Shown here: piece after piece, positions 1-7,451 of the stretch
How positions within the stretch are numbered: the first letter of the stretch is position 1
Layout: the number at the start of each line of letters is the position of its first letter
Position numbers and translations under genes: made by a program
The notes under the pieces: model-generated
The model's database searches: none
Seen by the model: the letters and a program-made list of their open reading frames with translations, nothing else
Told to the model about the DNA's origin: nothing
Origin: UMGS973 sp964507795
GTDB taxonomy: Bacteria; Bacillota; Clostridia; Peptostreptococcales; Anaerovoracaceae
Direction of reading: 5' to 3'
Assembly (NCBI GenBank): GCA_964507795.1
Contig: CAZDQV010000060.1
Coordinates: 1-11,797 of the forward strand
Length of the DNA stretch: 11,797 nucleotides

Positions 1-1684
1 TTATTCCTGTTTTATCAGCAAGTTTTCTGATTGCCGCTTGTACACCTGCATCATCTCTTGCAGAACACGGATCAAAAACAGCGTACGTTTTATCGCTTGC
101 AGCTTCTGCTCCTTTGAATGAATCCGCCATTATTTCATACAGAGAAATAATATTTATTTCAGGCAGATATTCCTTCAGATGCTTGCTGCAGGACATGCAT
201 GCAGTGATGAGAGTCGGCTTTCCAAGCTTATTCCATTCACTTTTTAATTTTTGTATTTCTGCATCATGCAGCTCATTGTTTCCTGCCCAGCTTACAGGTA
301 CGGTGCAGCAGCGCAGCAATAGACCTGTATTCGGATAGTTGTCAAGCAGCCATTTGTAAGGTTTTAATACGTAATCAGGATTTAAAGCTCCAAGGTTGCA
401 CCCAGGGAAAAAAGCGTACTCGCATGATTCTTTGCCTGGAGCATAACTGGTTATTGCAGCATATTCACTGTTTGAAAATTCCATATCGCGGACAAAATAC
501 TGTTTGTATGCTGCGGGGACTTTGTCGGCATCATGCATTTTATGGCGTGCGAATTTAATCATTCCGCAAAGATCTATATGTTCCGGGCATGTATCTGTCA
601 TCATATGGCACTCCGTGCATACTGCGATGTATTTGCGTGCAGGTGCCTTGTGTACAAGAGAACCGGCAGGTTTGCACGAAAGCAGTATTTCATCACGCAT
701 CTTGGTAGGCCATTTGTTAAAGTATCTGATGAGATCACAATATTGTTCGCATGAATCACATTGGCATTTGATGCAGCGTGCTGCTTCTGCTATGCATTGC
801 TCCTCATCGAGAGCCTCCTGGCCGGAGGATGCGGCAGGCATTTTAACCAGTTTGTCCTCATTGGCAACACATTTTGTGGGCGCTGGTGCTTGAGGATATT
901 CTGTTTTTTTGATTTTGAGAAATATTTCCGCCGAATTTGATATTTCAAGCCCGTCAGACAGTGCTCCGACAGGATCTTTGCCGCACAGCATGCCACCTGT
1001 GTAAACGGCTGTATCGCCTATTGTCATAACACCGCCTGCTTCAGAGCCTTCGCCTGGAAGCGGCACTCCAAAAGAATTGCCGCCCTTGCCTGTTGCGACA
1101 TAAATCACATCAAATCCGTCAGGATTATCCTCTGTAATGCACAGCGGGTGTATGTCTTTGATTTCTGTGCCGGAGTTTAAAGTATATTTCTCATATGTGA
1201 ATTGCAAATCAAGCTCTGCCATATATATTTCTTCGGGCAGAAGCTGTGCCAGACTGCCTCCGATTTTGTCAGCTTTTTCAAATATGGTAACGTCATATTT
1301 TTTGGATGCCATACGAAAAGCAAAGCCCATGCCGGAAAGACCTGCCCCAATTACTGCAACCTTTTTTTTCTTTGCAGGCAGATTGTATCTGTTGGGAGCT
1401 TTGCGGGAGGCAAGCTCTATGACAGATTTTTCGAGTCTCCTTATTTGAAGCGGTTCATCTATGACCTGGCGTATGCATGCGTTTTCACAGTAAGCGGGAC
1501 ATATCTCGCATACTATTGCAGGGAATGCCACTTTGTCACGAATGGATTTGTATGCTGCATTGAAACGTTTTTTTTCGATTTTTTCCTGGATATCAATGAT
1601 ATCCATTTTGAACGGACAAGCATCTGCACACATAGGGATGTCATGCTCTCTGCATACATCAAACTGGTCATAATACTGTTGCAT
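1..1684 (-). CDS. Fe-S flavoprotein fusing a GltD-like N-terminus to di-cluster and CCG (HdrB/GlpC-like) domains; C-terminus outside window
   Basis: The frame is open from the ATG at 1684 to the window edge (561 residues seen, no stop), so the gene is partial only at its 3' end. AAGGAG lies 6 nt before the ATG. Visible in order: an N-terminal Fe-S module as in the glutamate synthase small subunit (C11, C19, C23; C59-x2-C62-x3-C66-x3-C70); an FAD Rossmann motif GAGLSG at 113-118; VATGKGG at 196-202 and a GDT FAD motif at 223-225; a cysteine cluster C304, C307, C309, C312, C316; a second, C356, C359, C366, C373; and a CCG domain (C429-x29-CC459/460-x35-C496-x2-C499), with DPC540 possibly opening a second. 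NCBI has a family called 'pyridine nucleotide-disulfide oxidoreductase/dicluster-binding protein' that I believe this belongs to (from memory). Its position downstream of the molybdenum hydroxylase suggests it is the electron partner (inference). The expected NAD(P)H-binding insert between the ATG and GDT motifs appears absent. Confidence 0.85.
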   Translation of the reverse strand, partial: MQQYYDQFDVCREHDIPMCADACPFKMDIIDIQEKIEKKRFNAAYKSIRDKVAFPAIVCEICPAYCENACIRQVIDEPLQIRRLEKSVIELASRKAPNRYNLPAKKKKVAVIGAGLSGMGFAFRMASKKYDVTIFEKADKIGGSLAQLLPEEIYMAELDLQFTYEKYTLNSGTEIKDIHPLCITEDNPDGFDVIYVATGKGGNSFGVPLPGEGSEAGGVMTIGDTAVYTGGMLCGKDPVGALSDGLEISNSAEIFLKIKKTEYPQAPAPTKCVANEDKLVKMPAASSGQEALDEEQCIAEAARCIKCQCDSCEQYCDLIRYFNKWPTKMRDEILLSCKPAGSLVHKAPARKYIAVCTECHMMTDTCPEHIDLCGMIKFARHKMHDADKVPAAYKQYFVRDMEFSNSEYAAITSYAPGKESCEYAFFPGCNLGALNPDYVLKPYKWLLDNYPNTGLLLRCCTVPVSWAGNNELHDAEIQKLKSEWNKLGKPTLITACMSCSKHLKEYLPEINIISLYEIMADSFKGAEAASDKTYAVFDPCSARDDAGVQAAIRKLADKTGI

Positions 1685-1737
1685 AGATTTCTCCTTGGAT
1701 ACATAGGTATAAACCCGATTGCTATTAATAATATAAC

Positions 1738-1770
1738 ACAGGACACTATGGAAAATCCATAGTGTCCTGT
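1738..1770 (-). terminator. Perfect 15-bp hairpin between the molybdenum hydroxylase gene and the downstream flavoprotein gene
   Basis: Two perfectly complementary 15-base arms (1738-1752 and 1756-1770) enclose a 3-base loop. The hairpin starts 40 nt after the hydroxylase stop and ends about 54 nt before the flavoprotein ATG. On the minus strand it is followed by an AT-rich stretch, not a clean U-run. It may therefore be a leaky terminator or an RNA-stabilising or attenuating element that sets the ratio of the two proteins. The hairpin is seen directly; its role is inferred. Confidence 0.65.
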
Positions 1771-1809
1771 AAAATGCTTTGTGTAATATCAGAAGTATCC
1801 CGGATAATA

Positions 1810-4767
1810 CTATTTAAAATGTTCATCCTTCCATTTGATGCCTTCATCACCTAATGAGTGGAATTCAAGCTCTTCAGGCTTTGACGGATCCATAGGATTG
1901 TTTCGGATATCGTCAAGTGCGTCATAAAGATCTGATCCCAGGAAGTAAGGCTCAGGCTTGTTAGGGTTAGGTTCACCCTTGGCAAGTGCATCAATACCGG
2001 CCTTAACTTTGGCTGGTGTAGCAGGGATTTCGTAAATTCTTACGCCTACTGCATTGTTGATAGCATTGATTACTGCCATATGGTCTGATGACTGGAATGC
2101 TTCTGAAGCTCCTGATGAACCGAAAGGTCCTCTAGGGTCGTGTCCGCCTACGTCGATAGCAACAAGTTTGTCAGGAACGTCTTTGATATAAGGGACGCCT
2201 GCACCGAACATATTGCTGTGTTTCTTGAGATCGTCGTAGTTCTCACTGAGTGCGAAACCGATTGAGTGTGAAATTCCGCCGAAGATCTGTCCCTCAACAG
2301 CCTGAATGTTTCCAGGTTTACCAATCCAGTAAACGCAAGTCATACCTGTGCAGGTTGTCTTGCCTGTAGCTACCTCTACATCAACTTCTGCAAGATACAG
2401 AGCGTAAGTGTATGTGTAGGTAGGGTTGCCTGATCCGTTGTTAGGGTCAAGATCGTAGAAGTAATCATATTCGTCAACTGTTGCCCAGTCTCCGTCATAT
2501 CTTGTAGGAAGTCCTTCTGCAATCATTTCGTCATAAGTTCTGTAAGTTCCGTCAGGTTTTCTCATTGCATCTGCAATGTTCTTGGCAGCAACGATACTTG
2601 CTTTACCATTTGCATAGTGTGATCTTGAACCTGCGGATTCGCCTGTATTAGGACAATACTTGGAGTCGTCCTGAATCAGTTTGATATCATCAGGAGTGAT
2701 ATCAGGGAAATAAGGCTTCAATGCTTCAAGAGTACATATCAATGAACCCTGGTCGCCGCCCTGACCCTGATCCTGCCATGTGTCGTATTTTCTGAATTTA
2801 GGTCTGTCGCCAGGCATCAGCTCAAGAGCAACGTGAGATTCGTCAACAGCTCCGAGGCCTACATTGTATCCGCCCCATGCAATACCGACACCTTTTTTGA
2901 TTTCGTCTGTTGATTCAGCCTTGGCTTTAGCAACAGCGGCATCATAGTGCGGCTTCAGCTTGTCCATCATTTCTTCCATTGGATAATGTAAGAATGGATA
3001 CTGGTTAAGGTTAGTATCTCCAGGACGTGCGATGTTTCTGTATCTGAATTCAAACGGATCTATTCCTGCTTCTTCGGCAAGCATATCTACCAGTGCCTCT
3101 GAGCAGGTGAATGCCTGAGGAGCACCGTAGCCTCTGTATGCAGTACCCCATGAGTGGTTGGTAAACGCAACTCTTGCAAGTCCTGCTACATTTGGCATGT
3201 AGTATGGATAGAACATGAATCTTAAAATCTTGGTAAGTTTGTCATCACCAAGCTCTGCAAACGGGCCGTGGTCAAGACCAGCATCGAATTCGCCGGCAAC
3301 AAATTTACCGTTTTCGTCACAGGCAAGTCTGCCATTGAAGTAAGTCGGTGAACGTTTACCGGAAACTGCTATGAACTGCTGGTAATCCATTGACAGTGAG
3401 CAAGGCATACCTGTAACTTTAGTAGCGATACCTACCATTGAGTAAGTGTGTGCACTCATTGCCCATCCGAATGAACCGCCTGTAGGATTTTCGATAACTC
3501 TGAGGTTTTCAACAGGGATACCGATAGCTTCCGCCATATCATCTCTGTCGAAGTATAAGGTCATTGTCTTGCAATGTACGCAGAGGTTGCCATCTTCATC
3601 ATAGTAAGCCTGTGCTACATCACCTTCTATTGAAAGGTGAGGCTCTCTTGATGAGTAGAATGAGCCTTCTACTGAATAAGCAGCATCGTCAATAAGTTCA
3701 GGAACGTGTTCATCGTCTCCCTTTAATACCGGCTGCTGTGAGTAGATGTTAGGAGCATAAGTGTCTGGCATCCAGTCATGAATCTGCTCTGCATCAGGAG
3801 TTACCGCTTCAAGATAGCTCATGTATTCAGGCAGCGGTTCGAGTTCAACCTTGACTGCTTTTGCGGCTGCTTTTGCATGCTCTCTTGTGTCGGCACAAAC
3901 CATGGCAACTACATCACCGTAGTAGAGAATCTTGTCTTCTGCAAGGATATGGTGAGCCTGCTGCAGGTCAACTGTTCTTGCTGAGAATCCGTAAGTCATG
4001 AGCTTGTTGGCATCTTTGACGTCTTCCCAGGTTATAACTTTGACTACGCCAGGCATTTTTTCGGCTTCGCTGTAGTCAATGCTCTTAATAACAGCATGGC
4101 TGTACTGTCTAGGCTGTACCAGTTCAACTTTGAGTGTTTCTGCAGGCATATGAAGCTCTACATCATCACCGTAATCGCAAACACCGCAGGCCTTGGCCAT
4201 AGCATTAGGTCTGATGAGCGGTTTGCCATAGAAGTTCCCGATATCTTTTGTCCAGTCATAAGTGATATCTTTGACTGTTTTTTCACCTCTCAGTATCGCA
4301 GCAGCTTCCATAACTGCGTCTACAATGTGTTTGTAGCCTGTACATCTGCATACGTTTCTGTGTTTCTGGAACCAGTCTCTGATATCTTCTCTTGTCGGAT
4401 TTGGATTTTCCTGAAGAAGCTGATATGCTGAAACTATGAATCCGGGTACGCAGAAACCGCACTGTACTGCACCGAGGTGAACCCATGCGTCCTGCAGAGG
4501 ATGAGGGTGAAGTACTGTACCGATACCTTCGATAGTAATAACTTCGCTGTACTCAGTAACCTTTGAAATTTTTCTGGTACAGGAACGTATTACTTTGCCG
4601 TCCAGTATAACTGAACATGCACCGCAGACACCTGTGCCGCAGCCTACTTTGGTGCCTGTAAGACCAAGTCTTCTGAGTACTGAAGCCAATGTGTCTTTTT
4701 CGGGATCGCAGATAAATGTACGATCGGCACCATTGATCTTCAATGTCATTTTCATAAATTGTTTCAT
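1810..4767 (-). CDS. Molybdopterin-dependent aldehyde oxidoreductase/xanthine dehydrogenase-family hydroxylase (fused [2Fe-2S] and Mo domains)
   Basis: This 985-residue protein has the layout of Desulfovibrio gigas aldehyde oxidoreductase (MOP, 907 residues, from memory). It has an N-terminal plant-type [2Fe-2S] domain (C43-x4-C48-x2-C51-x11-C63) and a helical [2Fe-2S] domain (C103-x2-C106-x33-C140-x-C142), then a short linker and the two large Mo-pterin domains. Mo-site motifs are clear: GGSFG near 430-434, AYRGYGAPQ at 543-551, QGQGGD near 667-672, and GASE with E889 matching the catalytic glutamate (E869 of MOP). There is no FAD subunit gene of the CoxM/XdhB type, so electrons must leave through the Fe-S clusters to another carrier; the flavoprotein downstream is the obvious candidate. 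The ATG at 4767 follows ACGGAGG. A C-terminal extension of about 60 residues beyond the MOP end is unusual. The substrate (aldehyde, purine, nicotinate-like or other) cannot be told from sequence. The enzyme is expected to be cytoplasmic. Confidence 0.92.
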   Translation of the reverse strand: MKQFMKMTLKINGADRTFICDPEKDTLASVLRRLGLTGTKVGCGTGVCGACSVILDGKVIRSCTRKISKVTEYSEVITIEGIGTVLHPHPLQDAWVHLGAVQCGFCVPGFIVSAYQLLQENPNPTREDIRDWFQKHRNVCRCTGYKHIVDAVMEAAAILRGEKTVKDITYDWTKDIGNFYGKPLIRPNAMAKACGVCDYGDDVELHMPAETLKVELVQPRQYSHAVIKSIDYSEAEKMPGVVKVITWEDVKDANKLMTYGFSARTVDLQQAHHILAEDKILYYGDVVAMVCADTREHAKAAAKAVKVELEPLPEYMSYLEAVTPDAEQIHDWMPDTYAPNIYSQQPVLKGDDEHVPELIDDAAYSVEGSFYSSREPHLSIEGDVAQAYYDEDGNLCVHCKTMTLYFDRDDMAEAIGIPVENLRVIENPTGGSFGWAMSAHTYSMVGIATKVTGMPCSLSMDYQQFIAVSGKRSPTYFNGRLACDENGKFVAGEFDAGLDHGPFAELGDDKLTKILRFMFYPYYMPNVAGLARVAFTNHSWGTAYRGYGAPQAFTCSEALVDMLAEEAGIDPFEFRYRNIARPGDTNLNQYPFLHYPMEEMMDKLKPHYDAAVAKAKAESTDEIKKGVGIAWGGYNVGLGAVDESHVALELMPGDRPKFRKYDTWQDQGQGGDQGSLICTLEALKPYFPDITPDDIKLIQDDSKYCPNTGESAGSRSHYANGKASIVAAKNIADAMRKPDGTYRTYDEMIAEGLPTRYDGDWATVDEYDYFYDLDPNNGSGNPTYTYTYALYLAEVDVEVATGKTTCTGMTCVYWIGKPGNIQAVEGQIFGGISHSIGFALSENYDDLKKHSNMFGAGVPYIKDVPDKLVAIDVGGHDPRGPFGSSGASEAFQSSDHMAVINAINNAVGVRIYEIPATPAKVKAGIDALAKGEPNPNKPEPYFLGSDLYDALDDIRNNPMDPSKPEELEFHSLGDEGIKWKDEHFK

Positions 4768-4795
4768 ACGTTTTGCCTCCGTAATGTTTAAAACA

Positions 4796-4818
4796 AGGGA
4801 AACCTCGAGTATTTCCCT
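4796..4818 (-). repeat. Small inverted repeat in the 5' leader of the molybdenum hydroxylase gene
   Basis: Seven-base complementary arms AGGGAAA (4796-4802) and TTTCCCT (4812-4818) enclose 9 bases that include the palindrome CTCGAG. The element lies between the predicted transcription start (about 4826) and the ribosome binding site of the hydroxylase gene. It could be an operator or a leader hairpin; nothing in the sequence decides between them. Confidence 0.45.
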
Positions 4819-4832
4819 AACGAGTTAATCCC

Positions 4833-4861
4833 ATTTTAGCAATTTTTGAGCCTGCAGGCAA
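4833..4861 (-). promoter_or_regulatory. Predicted sigma-A promoter of the molybdenum hydroxylase gene
   Basis: On the minus strand TTGCCT (4856-4861) is separated by exactly 17 bp from TAAAAT (4833-4838), which is preceded by an extended -10 TGC. The predicted start is near 4826, giving a leader of about 58 nt. I saw no sigma-54 type -24/-12 element in this intergenic region. Confidence 0.6.
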
Positions 4862-4952
4862 CATATATTTTGGTTGAAAACATGTACAATTTTGTTTTTT
4901 AAAAAAAATGCTGACCGGTGAGTTAAAAACAAAGACGGATGATATGAAAAAA

Positions 4953-4965
4953 ATGTAAATTACAT
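4953..4965. promoter_or_regulatory. 13-bp palindrome in the divergent intergenic region (possible regulator site)
   Basis: ATGTAA-A-TTACAT is a perfect 6-1-6 palindrome lying about 90 bp upstream of the hydroxylase -35 box and about 100 bp upstream of the permease -35 box. Its central place between two divergent promoters fits a shared regulator, but an AT-rich region yields such palindromes by chance. The rest of 4768-5157 is AT-rich and carries no gene. A short direct repeat, TTTGTTCG, occurs at 4990-4997 and 5073-5080. Confidence 0.3.
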
Positions 4966-5066
4966 GGCTTGCTGAGAAACCATAACAACTTTGTTCGATT
5001 TTTTAGACAAAAAAACCACATTAATAAAAGTCAAAAATATAACAATTATAAATTTTCAGAAAATAA

Positions 5067-5096
5067 TTGACGTTTGTTCGGAAAACAAAATATAAT
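5067..5096 (+). promoter_or_regulatory. Predicted sigma-A promoter of the permease gene
   Basis: TTGACG (5067-5072) is followed after 18 bp by a consensus TATAAT (5091-5096). The start of transcription should fall near 5103, leaving a leader of about 55 nt before the ATG at 5158. This rules out the upstream in-frame TTG at 5074, which lies inside the promoter. Confidence 0.7.
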
Positions 5097-5109
5097 TAAC
5101 TATCCGAAC
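5076..5109. promoter_or_regulatory. Inverted repeat bracketing the permease -10 box (likely operator)
   Basis: The 7-base arms GTTCGGA (5076-5082) and TCCGAAC (5103-5109) are perfectly complementary and 20 bp apart. The left arm sits in the -35/-10 spacer and the right arm at the predicted start point, so the -10 hexamer is enclosed. A dimeric repressor bound here would block RNA polymerase. The centre-to-centre distance is 27 bp, between two and three helical turns. The repeat is seen; the operator role is inferred. Confidence 0.45.
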
Positions 5110-5157
5110 CGGGAGGGTTTGGATATGGAATTATTTTATTTTATTAAGGAGGTTCTT

Positions 5158-6666
5158 ATGGCAAACGAAAAAAAGAAACAGCCTGAGGAAAAGAATGAAC
5201 TCAAACGAGGGATTAAAGGCTGGCAGGTTGCATTCATCGGAATCGGCGGCGTAATCGGATCATGTTATTTCCTGGGCATAGGCTCATGCCTCTCCAGCAT
5301 GGGGCCTGGCGTACTGATCGCATTTATTGTAACAGGTATTATTGTTTACGGTACTATGATTTCTTATTCGGAGTTATTGGTAAATGTGCCTAGGACAGGT
5401 TCATTTGTAGCATATACAAGTGAATTTCTGACGCCTACGATTTCTACGGGGTTCGGCTGGGCGTTCTGGTTCAACTGGGTATGTTACGTTCCTTCAGAAG
5501 CAATTGCGGTTTCAACGGTGCTGACGGCACTGATGGGAACAAACAGTGCTGTTACGTACACTGCAATAGCTCTTGGAGCAATGGCAGCCATCACTATTAT
5601 CAATCTTTGTGCCGTTGATATTTTCGCTAAGATTGAGGCAGGACTTGCAATAACCAAAGTTATAGTTATTCTGGTATTCGTTATTGCAGCATTCGGTATA
5701 TGGGTAGGCCTCTGGGGCCAGAGCGATTCATATTCAGGATTCCTGGCAGCTTCCGTTAACTTTGGCGATGTTACAATGACATTTGGCCAGAAAGTATTCC
5801 CTCTGGGAATCATGGCTGTACTGGTTAATATGACTGTAGTGCTTGTAACTTTCCAGGGAACAGAAATCGTTGGTCTTGCAGCAGCAGAATCACAGAATCC
5901 GGAAGAATCAGTTCCTAAGGCATGTAAGAGTGTAACTTATCGTATTGCACTGCTTTACATACTTCCGCTTATTCTGGTTATCCTGATTTACCCTTATGAG
6001 CTGGCAAGCGATGCAAATCCGGTATTCGCTGACATTATGAATTACTATGGTATAGGATGGCTCGGTTTTGTATTCTCGGCAGTTGTGCTTGTTGCAGCAT
6101 TCAGCTGTGCAAATACCGGTTTCTATGGAACTGTAAGATGCATGTTTGGTCTTTCGATTGAAGGGCTTGCTCCTAAATTCATCAGCAAGGTAACCAAATC
6201 AGGAAACCCAAGAGCTGCAGTTTTGTGGACATTGGGATTCATGTGGGTAGTTCTTCTTGTAGGACTTATTTCGCAGATTACAGGATATCTGGAAGATTTA
6301 TATGTAAGCCTTCTGTCGCTGTCCGGATTTACGGGGACTCTTGCATGGGTAGGAATTATTCTTTCTCAGATTTCACTTAGAAGGAAGCTTAAGAAGAATG
6401 GCTATGATCCTGAAACCTGCCTGAAAGCAAAAGTTAAAAAAGGACAACAGTGGATTCCATACTTTGCAGTTGTTGCACAGGTTATATGCCTGATCATGCT
6501 GGTATTCGAAGATGTATTTATTTTCGGAGTAGCATGTGCAGCTATAGTATTCCCAATGATAGGATATCAAATTGCAAAGAAAACAGGACATTTGAGAGAT
6601 AAATCTGAAATAGCATCCACCAATGAGACACCATTTGAAGAATTATTCCCTCCAATCAATAAATAA
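5158..6666 (+). CDS. APC-family amino acid permease (AAT-like), 502 residues
   Basis: This is an integral membrane transporter with about 12 hydrophobic segments after a short charged cytoplasmic N-tail. TM1 carries the family's unwound substrate-binding glycine motif in the variant form GGVIGSCYF (GGTIGTGLF in typical members). The central segment has FQGTEIVGLAAAES followed by NPEESVPKA, the conserved TM6-TM7 region of amino acid permeases. It should import an amino acid or related amine with protons, but specificity cannot be read. The start chosen is the ATG at 5158 because AAGGAGG (5146-5152) sits 5 nt upstream. An in-frame ATG at 5125 also has GGGAGG in front and would add 11 residues, MELFYFIKEVL. 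The gene is transcribed divergently from the molybdenum hydroxylase and probably supplies its substrate or a precursor (inference). Confidence 0.9.
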   Translation: MANEKKKQPEEKNELKRGIKGWQVAFIGIGGVIGSCYFLGIGSCLSSMGPGVLIAFIVTGIIVYGTMISYSELLVNVPRTGSFVAYTSEFLTPTISTGFGWAFWFNWVCYVPSEAIAVSTVLTALMGTNSAVTYTAIALGAMAAITIINLCAVDIFAKIEAGLAITKVIVILVFVIAAFGIWVGLWGQSDSYSGFLAASVNFGDVTMTFGQKVFPLGIMAVLVNMTVVLVTFQGTEIVGLAAAESQNPEESVPKACKSVTYRIALLYILPLILVILIYPYELASDANPVFADIMNYYGIGWLGFVFSAVVLVAAFSCANTGFYGTVRCMFGLSIEGLAPKFISKVTKSGNPRAAVLWTLGFMWVVLLVGLISQITGYLEDLYVSLLSLSGFTGTLAWVGIILSQISLRRKLKKNGYDPETCLKAKVKKGQQWIPYFAVVAQVICLIMLVFEDVFIFGVACAAIVFPMIGYQIAKKTGHLRDKSEIASTNETPFEELFPPINK

Positions 6667-6696
6667 TCTAAAATTGTCTTAACTGATACGATAACA

Positions 6697-6741
6697 AAGC
6701 AGACAGAGTAGCTGGATTCATGAAGGCTGCTCTGTCTGCTT
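6697..6741. terminator. Convergent, probably bidirectional terminator hairpin
   Basis: The 16-base arms 6697-6712 and 6726-6741 pair with a single G-U wobble around a 13-base loop. The hairpin lies 30 nt after the permease stop and 5 nt beyond the DUF5714 stop on the opposite strand. The minus-strand tail (TTTGTTAT) is more U-rich than the plus-strand tail, so it may act better on the alr operon, but it is placed to stop both transcripts. Confidence 0.7.
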
Positions 6742-6746
6742 GTATG

Positions 6747-7451
6747 CTAATGTGCTGAGAATGTTTTGCAAAAAAAAGGACAACGTATCTTTAGACATTC
6801 ACTGTTTTGTGATGAAAACTCACACTGTATGCCGGCAGGTATATCAAGCTGCACACCTGTGTATTCGGATATAAGCTGTGAAGCAGTCAGGACTGCAATA
6901 TATGACGTTCGTTTGCAGCAGCGCGGACCGCCGTATCTGCCTATTTCGGCGAGAACCTTAGAGGTGAGCATATTGGCATTACCCCATTCTTTGCTGCTCA
7001 TAGGAGTTGTGCCTGTAATTATACTGTAGGCAATGCCTGCGCTTAGTGCTGCTCCGCAGCACCCCCAAAACCCGCATGTCCCTCCGGGAACCTGGCTGCC
7101 CCGTGCAATCATTTCTTTTAACATGGAGTCGTTGGAAATGCCTTTGGCATTGCAATATGCGATAATGATGGAGGCACCGGTCAGTATGTGATGCTCAGGG
7201 CCGTGCATATATACTTCCGGCTTGCTCAGTATATATGTGAGTATTTCAACAGGGTTTTTTGAGCCAAGATCTGTTGCTGATTCGAATATCCTGTTGATTG
7301 CGGCCTTTGCGTGGCATTCATCGCAGACAAAGTGTCCGTTTTGGCAGATTACATTGGTTTCTTCCTGTTTGCCGCACAGTGAGCATATGGCAGGTTTTCG
7401 TGTATCGGGGAGATAAACAAGAGGCTTCCCGCATATAAGGCAACCGCTCAT
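6747..7451 (-). CDS. DUF5714-type cysteine-rich protein
   Basis: The 234-residue protein has 17 cysteines (7%). The N-terminus looks like a small zinc or Fe-S binding region: C4-x2-C7, C23-x2-C26, C36, C43-x2-C46. The conserved core contains the HGPEHH motif at 84-88 region, GGTCGFWGCCGAALSAGI (C126, C131, C132), GPRCC (C178, C179), and a C-terminal group C210, C219, C224, C228. I recognise the core as DUF5714, a family of unknown function that I recall beside radical SAM genes. The ATG overlaps the TGA of the radical SAM gene (ATGA), with AAGGAG just before it inside the upstream gene, so translation is coupled and a physical or functional partnership is likely. Reading upstream in the same frame adds 61 residues that lie inside the radical SAM gene; I excluded them. 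It is presumably cytoplasmic, with no signal peptide or TM segment. Confidence 0.85.
   Translation of the reverse strand: MSGCLICGKPLVYLPDTRKPAICSLCGKQEETNVICQNGHFVCDECHAKAAINRIFESATDLGSKNPVEILTYILSKPEVYMHGPEHHILTGASIIIAYCNAKGISNDSMLKEMIARGSQVPGGTCGFWGCCGAALSAGIAYSIITGTTPMSSKEWGNANMLTSKVLAEIGRYGGPRCCKRTSYIAVLTASQLISEYTGVQLDIPAGIQCEFSSQNSECLKIRCPFFCKTFSAH

Noticed and set aside
1137..1762. Plus-strand open frames opposite the flavoprotein gene
   Set aside because: The minus-strand frame encodes clear Fe-S and FAD motifs; the plus readings have no recognisable family and arise from the opposite strand.
5074..5157. N-terminal extension of the permease from TTG 5074
   Set aside because: The codon lies between the -35 and -10 boxes of the permease promoter and would not be transcribed. 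AAGGAGG before the ATG at 5158 decides the start.
4768..5157. Sigma-54 promoter in the divergent region
   Set aside because: No TGGCAC-N5-TTGCA-like pair was found on either strand, whereas good sigma-A hexamers are present in both directions.
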